Shown here: positions 19,587 to 31,300 of the stretch, piece by piece | Layout: every line of letters begins with the position of its first letter | Numbering within the stretch: the stretch's first letter is position 1 | Source: Anaeramoeba ignava | Lineage: Eukaryota > Metamonada > Anaeramoebidae | Assembly: GCA_028826165.1 (NCBI GenBank) | Contig: JAPDFW010000070.1 | Location: 1,371,501-1,435,500 of the forward strand | Reading direction: 5' to 3' | DNA: 64,000 bases | Notes under the pieces: model-generated | What the model was told of the DNA's origin: nothing | The model's input: the letters and a program-made list of their open reading frames with translations, nothing else | The model's database searches: none | Translations under genes and position numbers: made by a program

Positions 19587-22500
19587 ATGAGCACAATAAA
19601 TCAAGGAAAAGATAATTTATTAAATCAATTATTTCAAGAATTGAAGAAAAAAAACGAAGAAATCAAAAGAAAAGCTGCAGAAAACCTGAAGCTATATGTA
19701 AAAGATCGTTCAATGGAATTAAGTGGAGAAGCATTTACAGTTTTTATGAATGATCTAAACAGGAGAATTTTTGAATTTGTTAATTCAACTGACATAAATG
19801 AAAAATTGGGGGGAGTGATCGCTATTGATGAACTTATTGATGTTCGTGGAGAAGATAACGCTTTAAAAATGACACGTTTTTCAAATTATTTGCGACATGT
19901 TCTTGCCACTAATGATCCTGCTATTATGAAAACCGCTGCAAAAACGCTCAGTCATTTAGCTAAAGTTGGTGGTGCTTTAACAGCAGATTTTGTTGAATCG
20001 GAACTTAAAAAAGCTCCTTGAATGGCTTCAGGATGAGAAAATTGAATCCAGAAAACAAACTGCTTTATTGATTTTAACTGAATTAACTAGATCTGCTCCT
20101 ACTATTTTTTATACTCATATTCATACATTTTTGATGTTATTTGGAACGCTTTGAAACATAATAAGGTTAATATTCGTGAAGCTGCTGTTGTTACTTTGCG
20201 TGCTGGTTTGAAATTAATTAATTCTAGAGAGAAAAAATTAAGAGATCAATGGTATTTTAAAATTTATTCTGAAGCTCAAAAAGTATTTTTTTTATACAAT
20301 TTTCCAAATGAAATTTAAAATGAAATTTAAAATGAAATTTAAAAATGAAATTTAAAATGAAATTTAAAATGAAATTTATTTTAAATATTTATATTTATAT
20401 TTATATTTATATTTTAAATATTTATATTTATATTTGTATTTATATTTATATTTATATTTATATTTATATTTATATTTTAAATATTTATATTTATATTTAT
20501 ATTTATATTTTAAATATTTATATTTGTATTTTAAATATTTATATTTATATTTATATTTTAAATATTTATATTTATATTAAAATATTAGTATATCAAACAA
20601 AATAATTCAGATTCAATACATGGCGCACTTCTTGTTTTTGGGGAACTTTTAAGTATAACAGATTCTTTTATTGAATCTTATTTTGGTGAAGTTTGCGATT
20701 TAATATTTTCATTTAGAGATCATAAAGATAAAACAGTTAGAAAAGCTGTAATATATTTAATTCCATTACTTGCAAAATTTTTTCCATCAGATTTTGTTAA
20801 TAGATATCTAGATATATCAATAAAACATACATTAAATTCTTTAAAGAAAGATTATATTGATAAAACAACTATTTTTCAAGCAATTGGAGATTTGTCATTA
20901 GTAATTTAAAATTAATTTAAAATTAATTTAAAATTCATTTAAAATTTAAAATTTAAAATTTAAATTGAAAAAATTTTTTCTTTTTTTTAGGCTGTTAATC
21001 AACAAATTATGCCTTATATTAAAGATATTATGCAAAAAATTAGAGATTCTTTAGTTGTTACGAAGAAAAAAAATTATTGCCCAGAAGCTATGATTTGTGT
21101 TGCTCAACTTTCATCATCATTAAAAACACAACTTGTTGAAGAAATTAAAAAAAATAATATACTTGGTTAATTTTTTAAAAAATTATCTTTTTATCAAAAC
21201 AAATCAAAATTTATTCAGTTCATTTTCTAAATTGAAAAAAAAAACAAATTAATAGATTCAATGTTTAATTCAGGATTAAGTGAAATTTTAATCAGATCTT
21301 TATCACAAATATCAAGAAATATACCTGATTTAAAGCTTGAAATTCAAGAAAGAGTTTTGAATACTCTTTCAATAATTTTATCAAGAAAACCTTATTTTAC
21401 ACCCAAATCTGTTATTGAATCTACAGTAAATACAAATACTCGATTAAATGATTCATTAACTATTGCTATTGATTCAAGCACTCCACAAGTTATTCTTGCT
21501 TTACAAACATTAAGGACATTTGATTTTGGAACAAATGATTTATTGGAATTTGTTCGTGATAAAGTTCTTGTTTATTTGGAAAGTGAAACTGGAGAAATTC
21601 GAACAGAAGCAACAACAACATGTATCAAGATTTTAGTATGCAGTGTTAGTGAGAAAAAAGAGATTGGATCATTTCGTGAAAAACAAGTTGAAAATATTTT
21701 GCATAAGGTTTTAATGCTTGGGATTATTGATCCAGGTTAAATTTCAATTCAATATAAAATTAAATATAATATAATATAATATAAATTAAAATATAAAATA
21801 AAATATAATATAAATTAAATATAAAATTAATTATAAAATTATTTATAAATTTAATATAATATAATATTATTTATAAATTAAATATAAAATAAATTTAATT
21901 ATAATATTAAAGATAACAGAAACAGATACGCAGTCTTCGACTCATTAGACCAAACTCTCGATCCATATCTTTCCAAAACATCTAACTTAGCTACATTATT
22001 TGTAGCACTCAATGACGAAATGTTTGAAATACGAGAATTAGCAATAACAATAATAGGAAGATTATCAGAAAGAAATCCATCAGACGTTATGCCAACATTA
22101 AGGAAAACATTAATTCAGTTACTCTCTGAACTCGAATACACACAAGATCTGCGACTAAAAGAAGAAAGCGCACGTTCATTAGTTCATTTTATACGGTCGA
22201 CTAAGCAATTAAACAAAGCATATTGCAAATCAATATTGCGAGATTTATTACCAAAATTAACAAGCTTAGCAAAAAGCAAGACACATTCAGGAATTTTTAT
22301 GCAGGTTCTTGCTGCGATTGGCGAACTTGGGATGATCGGAAGAGAACATATTGCACCTTATGTGGATCAGCTTGTGGCGCTGATTCTGGAAACTCTTCAA
22401 GAACAAAGCGATCCTGTTCATAGGAAAATTGCATTATACACTTTGGGACAACTTATTGAAAGTACTGGATGGGTTATAGACCCTTATGTCAAGTTCCCTA

Positions 22501-25500
22501 GACTCATGAATACCCTCTTAATCCTTCTTCGCACAGGAAGAGACGAGCAAATCAAGAAAGATGTGCTCAGAATTATGGGAATGCTCGGCGCATTGGATCC
22601 ATACAGACAGAAAATGGTTGTCAGTCACATTTCGGATGTAAATGAAAACGTTGCTGCTAATGCCGGAAGAAGTGGCGGGGGTGTAGCTGTAAATGGCACA
22701 GGAAAAAGAACAAAATCGCGCGGAGGAGCTGCCAAAGTCACAGGAAAAAGAACAGAAGACGAAATAAGTGGACGAGTTGGGGGCAAAGGTGGTAAAGATG
22801 GAGCTAAGAAAAACGAGAAAGCGGCGAGAGGGAATCGCGAGAAAACAAGCGGAACAACGGATCCGATTCTGCCTGGAATATGTCTGTCATTTGACAAATA
22901 TTACGCGTCGGTTGCGATTGATGCGCTAATGAAGATACTTGCTGATCCGACATTGGCAACACATCACACAATGGTTGTGCAGGCATTGATGTTTATATGC
23001 AAATCACTGGGGACTCGAATTGTGCCGTTTTTGGGACAGATTATGCCATCATTTCTAAGTGCGGCTAAGAAAAGCGAGCCACGACTTAGGGAGTTTTTAT
23101 TCCAGCAACTTCCTGGAATTGTGACAATTGTGAGACACAATATCCGCGAATACACTGATGAGATTCTAACGTTAATCCGGGAGTTTTGGGGAGATGATGT
23201 GCTTCCCTACAGTGTGCAACTACTTGAGCAACTTTCCGAATTAAGCGCTGCCAAATTCAAAGTGCATCTTCCAAGCCTTCTTCCGTTGATGTTCAACAGC
23301 ATGCTTGGAGAAAACAACGACGAAAGAAAAGTGACCCAAATTGTGCTTCGTGCGCTAGAGCAATTTGGGCGAAATCTAGACGACGCAGCACATCTTGTTG
23401 TGCCTGTTTTAATCAAACTTTTCGAGCAAGTAAACTCGCCCATCGGCGTGAGAATTGCAGCCATTAAAACACTTGGCGGACTGGCAATCCGTGTTGGACT
23501 TGGGGATTATTCCTCTCGGATCATGCACTCATTAACACGCGTTCTCTGCGTCAATCACGGAGAGCTTAGAACAGCAGTGATGGAGACGTTCTGCAGTATT
23601 GCAATCCAGCTGCAGAGAGAGTACATTATCTATGTCCCAATGGTCGGCGCTGTTCTCGCTGCTAACAGAATACACTACCATCCCTATGACACCATTGTTA
23701 TCAAGCTTCTCAAGAACGAGCCTCTCCCAAGTGTTTCTCTATCGCAAACTTCCGACAGCTCTCTGCAGAACACCTCGGAAAAATCTCGGACAGGAAGGTT
23801 CGGAGAGTCGATCACAAACGACAATGCAGATGACAGTATGGTGCTTCTTTCTTCCGAACTCTCTCTTGATATGGAAATTTCACAGTTAAATTCTGACAGT
23901 GGTGATCCTTTAGCAATTTCGGGGGGACCTAATTCGGAAAAAAAAGGAATATCCCTTTCCGGCAAAGACGGTGAAGAATCACGAAAACCACCGAAAAAAC
24001 TGTATGTGAATCAAGCAGTTCTGAAGAAAGCCTGGGACGCAACTGCCCGATCTACGCGGGAAGATTGGGAGGAATGGATCCGCAAGTTTGCTGTTGAGCT
24101 TCTTTATCAGTCACCGTCTCCTGTCTTGCGGTCGTGTTCTGGACTTGCCCAGATTTATCATCCACTTTCAAGAAGACTCTTCTACGCTGGGTTTTTGAGC
24201 TGCTGGAACGAGCTTTACGATCAGTATCAAGACGAGCTTGTGCACAGTTTAGAAACAGCGTTTATTGCAGATAGTATTCCACCAGATATTCTGCAATTAC
24301 TTCTGAATCTGACAAAATTCATGGAGCATGTTGACAAAACGCTTCCAATCAACATTGGAACTCTGAGCGAACTTGCTATTAAATGTCATGCGTATCCGCT
24401 TGCATTGCGATATAAAGAGCTTGAGTTTCAAACAAATCCATCAGGAACAATTGAGGCGTTTAATCTCTATTAATAATCAATTACAACACAGCGAAGCCGC
24501 GGTTGGAGTTCTGCGGTTTGCGCAACAAAATCACGCAATTGAATTGAAGGAGTCGTGGTATGAGGAACTCAAATCGGTGGGAAGATGCGCTTGCAGCATA
24601 TGATGCGCCGCGAGTACCAGACATAGGTGAGCGAGCGCTTCAAAGAACACTGGGAAAAATCAGGTGTCTTCATGCACTCGGCGACTGGGAGCCTCTTTCG
24701 GATCTTGTCCGCGGGATGTGGGACACAACGGATCCCGAAACACGCAACAGTATTGCAAGCATTGCCGCACTTTCTGCATGGAACACAGCAGATTGGGCCA
24801 CAATGGATCTCTATGTCTCTGCAATTCCACAGTCTTCTATAGAAGGCGCCTTTCTCCGCGCCGTTGTTTGTGTTCATCAAGACGATTTTCTCCGCGCTTC
24901 TGCGCTTATTGATGCCACACGCAGAAGTGTTATCGATACCTTCGGCGCACTTGTTAGTGAATCTTATGGAAGAGCATATAACGAGGTTGTTCTTCTTCAA
25001 CAACTTTCCGAACTCGAGGAAGTCATCGAATACAAGCATGCCCAACGCGATTCTGATCTCCTTAAAATGCAACTTATTCGCGAAAAATGGAGGAAAAGGC
25101 TTCTTGGTTGCGAAAATAATATCTCTGTTTGGCAGCGCATTATGGCTGTCCATTCCTTAGTCGTTCCCCCAGAACAAAATCTTGCTGCTTGGATCAAATT
25201 TGCCTCAATTTGCAGAAATGGTGGCAATTTAAGACTTTCTGAAAAGGTTATCACTTCTTTTTTGCGTCATGCAAGAGATTTATATGGCAAAAATTTAACA
25301 GACAATTCGCATGATTTTGATGAGAATCTGAACAAGAAATTAAATGATCTCAAATTAATGAATAATTTTAATGAAAATAATAATAATTTTAATGAAAATA
25401 AGATTGAATTTGATGAAAATAATATGGAAATTAATAAACTGGAAAATATCCCTTCAAAAATAGAAAAGATCCCCAAACCGCGAAGAAAGCAATCCATCAA

Positions 25501-28243
25501 ACTTTTAGACATCCATGAATCAAATCTTGTGATTGTGCATCCTCACATCGCAATGGCATATTTTGAGCACTTATGGGATGAAGGGAAGCAAATACAAGCG
25601 GTTGAAAAACTAAAAAATTACACTTTAAAACTCCCACACATTTTTGCGGAATATGCAGAACCAATCCGCACATACACATACTGTCTACACAGCACTTCAA
25701 AGAACAACGAAAAAATCGCTCAAAACATACAACAAGAACAGACCATTTTCTCGTTGACAAATTCTCGGTCAATAAGCTCGCCTCTTCTTCATTTAGACAC
25801 GACAGATAGACCAAAGGATATGGTGTCGCGATTGCACGCCAAATTCTACCTCAAACTTGGTGAGTGGCAAAGCGCTCTTTGTGAGGGAGAAATAAATCCA
25901 ACTGATAAAGTTGTTGAACAAATTCTCCAAGCGTTCCAAAAATCAACCCAATGCGATCCACAATGGTATCGTGCTTGGCATTCTTATGCACTCGTGAATT
26001 TCGAGATCTTATCCGCTCTTGAAGGAGTTGATCCACTCACAGACGCACAGATCCAAAAATATCTGATCCCTTCAATAAAAGGATTTTTCCAGTCAATTCT
26101 TCACAGTAAATTCGGACAAAGCATTCGAGACACACTCCGTCTTCTCACTCTTCTTTTCAAGCACGGAAAAACCCCTCAATCAACCCAAGCATTCATCGAG
26201 GGATTCAGTACAGTTTCTATAGATACTTGGCTCCAAGTTATCCCCCAAATTATTGCTCGTATTCACACCCCTTCTCAACCTGTGCGAGAGTTAATCAACC
26301 ATCTGCTCTCTGAGATCAGCAAGGAACATCCCCAGGCACTTGTCTATCCTCTCACAGTCGCCTCAAAATCTCGATCTGCAAGACGCACATCATTCCACCA
26401 AGAACTCCAAAAAGAATCCCCTCAAAAAAAGAAAATACCCCTTAAAAATGTCAATGTCAATGCCAATGTCAATGTCAATACCAAGTTGAAATTCAACGCA
26501 AACCAAAACGAAAACATCACAAGCAAAACAGATGTCAGTCGAGAAATTCTCGAGAACATGAAATCCTTGAGACCGAATCTCGTTGAACAAGCGGAAATGG
26601 TTTCACAGGAATTGATCCGAGTAGCGATCTTGTGGAACGAGATGTGGCACGAAAGTCTTGAAATTGCGTCAAAATACTACTACAAAGAAGGCAATGTCGA
26701 AGCGATGATAGCAGCACTTCAACCGATGCACGAGAAGTTGGAGAAGGGACCCGAAACAGCACGGGAGATATCATTTGCGCAGGCATATGGAGCAGAACTT
26801 GAACTAGCAAAAGCGTGGACTGAAAGATATCAGAAAACGGGTCATTTAGGGGATCTTTCACAAGCATGGAATTTATATTCGTATGTTTTCACACACATTT
26901 CCAAAGAGATTACACAGTTGTCAACGGTTGAGCTCCAGTATGCATCACCACGTCTCCAGAAATCGAAGAATCTTGAGCTCGCAGTGCCAGGAACATACCG
27001 CGCAGGAGAACCAGTTGTGCATATAAGATCATTTGCACCAGCATTACTTGTGATACCGTCGAAGCAGCGTCCGCGCAAGGCGAAGATCTACGGCAGTACA
27101 GGCGCAGCGTACCGGTTTCTACTGAAAGGTCACGAAGATCCGCGACAAGACGAACGTGTGATGCAACTTTTCGGACTTGTCAACAACTTGCTCTCCAACA
27201 CTCCCAGCACATCCAAAATGCATCTCCGAATCCAGCGCTATGCCGTTGTGCCATTATCACCAAACTCCGGACTCATTGGCTGGGTGCCGCATTGCGACAC
27301 ATTGAACAAATTAATCCGCGAATATCGTGAAGCAAACAAAATTCTCCTCGACATCGAGCGACGGTTGATGGATCAAATGGCGCCGGATTACGACAAACTC
27401 AACCTAATCCAAAAGGTCGAGGTTTTCAAGCACTCCCTCGATAACACCACAGGCCAAGACATCGACAGGGTACTCTGGCTCAAAAGTGAGAATTCTGAAA
27501 TATGGTTGGACCGGCGAACCACTTATACAAGATCACTAGCTGTCATGTCAATGGTCGGTTATATTCTCGGACTTGGTGACAGGCATCCTTCCAATCTCAT
27601 GATGGATCGTTTCACAGGCAAGATTCTCCACATCGACTTCGGAGACTGTTTCGAGGTTGCAATGCTGCGCAAACAGTTTCCCGAAAAGGTTCCCTTCCGT
27701 TTGACAAGAATGCTTATCAACGCAATGGAGGTTTCCGGTATTGAAGGCAATTTCCGCTCAACTTGCGAGCTTGTCATGTCCGTTCTTCGCGACAACAAAG
27801 ACTCCCTTATGGCTATTCTCGAGGCTTTTGTCTACGACCCGCTTGTCAACTGGCACATTATGCGTCAAAGTAAAAATCTTTCTGGTCCGCAATTTTCTCA
27901 ACAGGAAAAAATTCCAGATTCTGATGCTCTTTTCCCTTCAAATCTTCGTAAACAAGAACCCCAAAATCAACCTCAAGACCCAAAGAAAAAAAAACCGTAT
28001 CTGATCCAAAATGTCCAAAATATCCCTAAAAATTCTAATTCTATTTCTGATTCTGATCCTGAAGAAATTCTTAATTCTCAAGTTCTTGGTGTTATTAAGC
28101 GAATATCAAATAAATTGACAGGTAAAGATTTTGAACCAGATAAAACGTTGAATGTTCCTCAACAGGTTGATAGGCTTATTCTCCAGGCTACTTCTCATGA
28201 AAATTTATGTCAAGCTTATTCTGGTTGGTGTCCTTTTTGGTGA
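19587..28243 (+). CDS. TOR: TOR (target of rapamycin) serine/threonine kinase
   Basis: Exons 19587-20282, 20589-20900, 20991-21165, 21256-21735 and 21913-28243, about 2,660 residues once four one-base breaks are allowed for. It is the central nutrient-responsive kinase of TORC1/TORC2. HEAT repeats fill about residues 1-1300, and the FAT domain is about 1330-2000, with [12 protein letters not shown] and [11 protein letters not shown]. The FRB domain is about 2115-2215: [15 protein letters not shown], with the Ser, Trp and Phe that in human TOR contact rapamycin retained ([17 protein letters not shown]). The kinase domain has [27 protein letters not shown] and HIDFGD. The FATC ends [14 protein letters not shown] at the stop, as in all TORs. 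Insertions include a basic Gly-rich block (about 22650-22860) and N/E tracts. Frame breaks lie at about 20015 (+1), 20130 (-1), 24461 (+1) and 24572 (+1). Confidence 0.96.
20283..20588 (+). repeat. TOR intron 1, TATATT and AAATGAAATTT repeats
   Basis: GTATTT...AATATTAG, phase 0. It starts with five AAAATGAAATTT units, then TATATT hexamers broken by TTTTAAATATT. A frame read through the intron gives the shadow 'IYIYIY' ORF. Confidence 0.88.
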
Positions 28244-28382
28244 TTTTTTTTTTATCTTCTTTTCCTTTTTCTTTTTCTTTAATAAAAACTTATTCAAAAA
28301 AAGAAATTTTTCATTTTTTTTCTTCTTCAAAAAAAAAAGCAAAAAAAAAAAAAAAATTTTCAAATATTGAAATTATTTTGAA

Positions 28383-31300
28383 ATGTTAACTTCTCTTATT
28401 CCTAAAATTAAAGTTCAACCTAAACAATATTTACCTTCTTTATTTCAATCTGTAATTCGTTTTCATGGGAATCATTCACATGATGGAGATGATGATGCTT
28501 ATGAAAAATATCAAAAAAGGCTTGATCGGTATAAAATAATAAATATTATTTTTTTTAATTTTAAACAAAAATATTGAACAAATTAATTTATAATTATAAA
28601 TTTAAATTTAAATCAATTTTAAATTTAAATCAAATCAATTTATAAATTCAAAACTAAATCAATTAATAAATTTAAAATCAAATCAATTTATAAATTCAAA
28701 TTCAAATCAAATTATAAATTCAAATTTAAATCAATTTATAAATCAAATCAATTTATAAATTTAAATTCAAATCAATTTATAAATTCAAAATTAAATCAAT
28801 TTATAAATTTAAATTTAAATCAATTTATAAATTTAAATTCAAATCAATTTATAAATTCAAATTAAAATCCATTTTTAAATTCAAATTAAAATCAATTTAT
28901 AAATTTAAATTAAAATCAATTTATAAATTCAAATTTAAATCAATTTATAAATTTAAATTTAAATCAAATTATAAATTCAAATCAAAATCAATTTATAAAT
29001 TTAAATCAAATCAATTTATAAATTCAAATTCAAATCCATTTATAAATTCAAATTTAAATCAATTTATAAATTTAAATTTAAATCAATTTATAAATTTAAA
29101 TTCAAATCAATTTATAAATTCAAATTAAAATCCATTTTTAAATTCAAATTAAAATCAATTTATAAATTTAAATTTAAATCAATTTTTAAATTCAAATTCA
29201 AATCAATTTATAAATTTAAATCAATTTATAAATCAAATCAATTTATAAATTTAAATTTAAATCAATTTATAAATTTAAATTTAAATCAATTTATAAATTC
29301 AAATCAATTTATAAATTCAAATTTAAATCAATTTATAAATTTAAATTTAAATCAATTTATAAATCAAATCAATTTATAAATTCAAATTTAAATCAATTTA
29401 TAAATTCAAATTTAAATCAATTTATAAATTCAAATTTAAATCAATTTATAAATTTAAATCAAAATCAATTTATAAATTTAAATTCAAATCCATTTTTAAA
29501 TTCAAATTAAAATCAATTTATAAATTTAAATTCAAATCAATTTATAAATTCAAAATCAAATCAATTTATAAATTTAAATCAATTTATAAATTTAAAATTA
29601 AATCAATTTATAAATTCAAATTCAAATCAATTTATAAATTCAAATTCAAATCAATTTATAAATTCAAATCAATTTATAAATTTAAATTCAAATCAATTAA
29701 TAAATTCAAATTAAAATAAATTTATAAATTTAAATTCAAATCAATTTATAAATTCAAAATCAAATCAATTTATAAATTCAAATTTAAATCCATTTATAAA
29801 TTCAAAATCAAATCAATTTATAAATTCAAATCAAAATCAATTTATAAATTCAAATTAAAATCAATTTATAAATCAAATCAATTTTTAAATTCAAATTTAA
29901 ATCAATTTATAAATTCAAAATTAAATCAATTTATAAATTTAAATTCAAATCAATTTATAAATTTAAATTCAAATCAATTTATAAATTTAAATTCAAACCA
30001 ATTTTTAAATTTAAATTAAATCAATTTATAAATTCAAAATTAAATCAATTTATAAATTCAAATCAATTTATAAATTCAAATTAAAATCCATTTATAAATT
30101 CAAATTTAAATCAATTTATAAATTCAAATTTAAATCAATTTATAAATTTAAATCAATTTATAAATTCAAAATCAAATCAATTTATAAATTTAAATTTAAA
30201 TCAATTTATAAATTCAAATCAATTTATAAATTTAAATTCAAATCAATTTATAAATTTAAATCAAAATCAATTTATAAATCAAAATCAATTTATAAATTTA
30301 AAATTCAAATCAATTTAAATATCAATTTATAAATCTAAATTCAAATCAATTTATAAATTTAAATTCAAATCAATTTATAAATTTAAATCAATTTATAAAT
30401 TCAAAATTAAATCAATTTATAAATCTAAATTTAAATCAATTTATAAATTTAAATTAAAAATTAAATCAATTTATAAATTCAAATCAATTTATAAATTCAA
30501 ATTAAAATCAATTTATAAATTTAAATTCAAATCAATTTATAAATTCAAATCAATTTATAAATTTAAATCAATTTATAAATTTAAATTCAAATCAATTTAT
30601 AAATTTAAATCAATTTATAAATTTAAATTCAAATCAATTTATAAATTTAAATCCAAAATCAATAGAACTTTAACTGGAGCACCAGCATCAGAAACACTTA
30701 TGAAAATTCTCAAAATAATTGCAACACCAAAAGAAGCCAGATTAGCATCACGACTTCCATCTATGCCAACACCAATAAGCAAACTATCAAAAGAATTAAA
30801 GATCCCAATTAAAGAATTAGATGAACAAATAAGTGTTTTAGCAGATAAAGGATTAGTTATTGACATGCAAATAAACAACGAAAAATATTTCTCACTTGTT
30901 CCAATAGTTATTGGTTTTTTTGAGTTTTTGATGATGAGAGCAAATAATCCTTATGATCTTCCTATTGTTGAAATTACTCAACTTTTTGACAGATATATTT
31001 TCGAAAATGATAAGTTTGCTAATTCTGTTTTTCCTGCTGGTGAAACTCAAATTGGTAGAACTTTGGTTCATGAAGAAACTCTTCCTCAAATGAATGATGC
31101 AAAAATTTATGATTATGAAAGAGCTACTGAAATTATTAAATCCGCTAAAAAAATTACTGTTTCTCTTTGTTGGTATATATTTTCTTTATATTTCATATTT
31201 TATCCCTTTCTGAATTCATTCCAAATTTCATTTCATTTTTTTTTAGTTGTCGAATGAAATCTCAACGTTTGAATCATCCTTGCAAAAAAGATGCACCATT

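Noticed and set aside
22625-24003. Minus-strand ORFs opposite TOR exon 5
   Set aside because: Shadows caused by the higher G+C of this exon. The plus frame matches TOR along its whole length.
28529-30665. CRISPR-like array
   Set aside because: Repeats are contiguous and degenerate without unique spacers, and the region is a eukaryotic intron.
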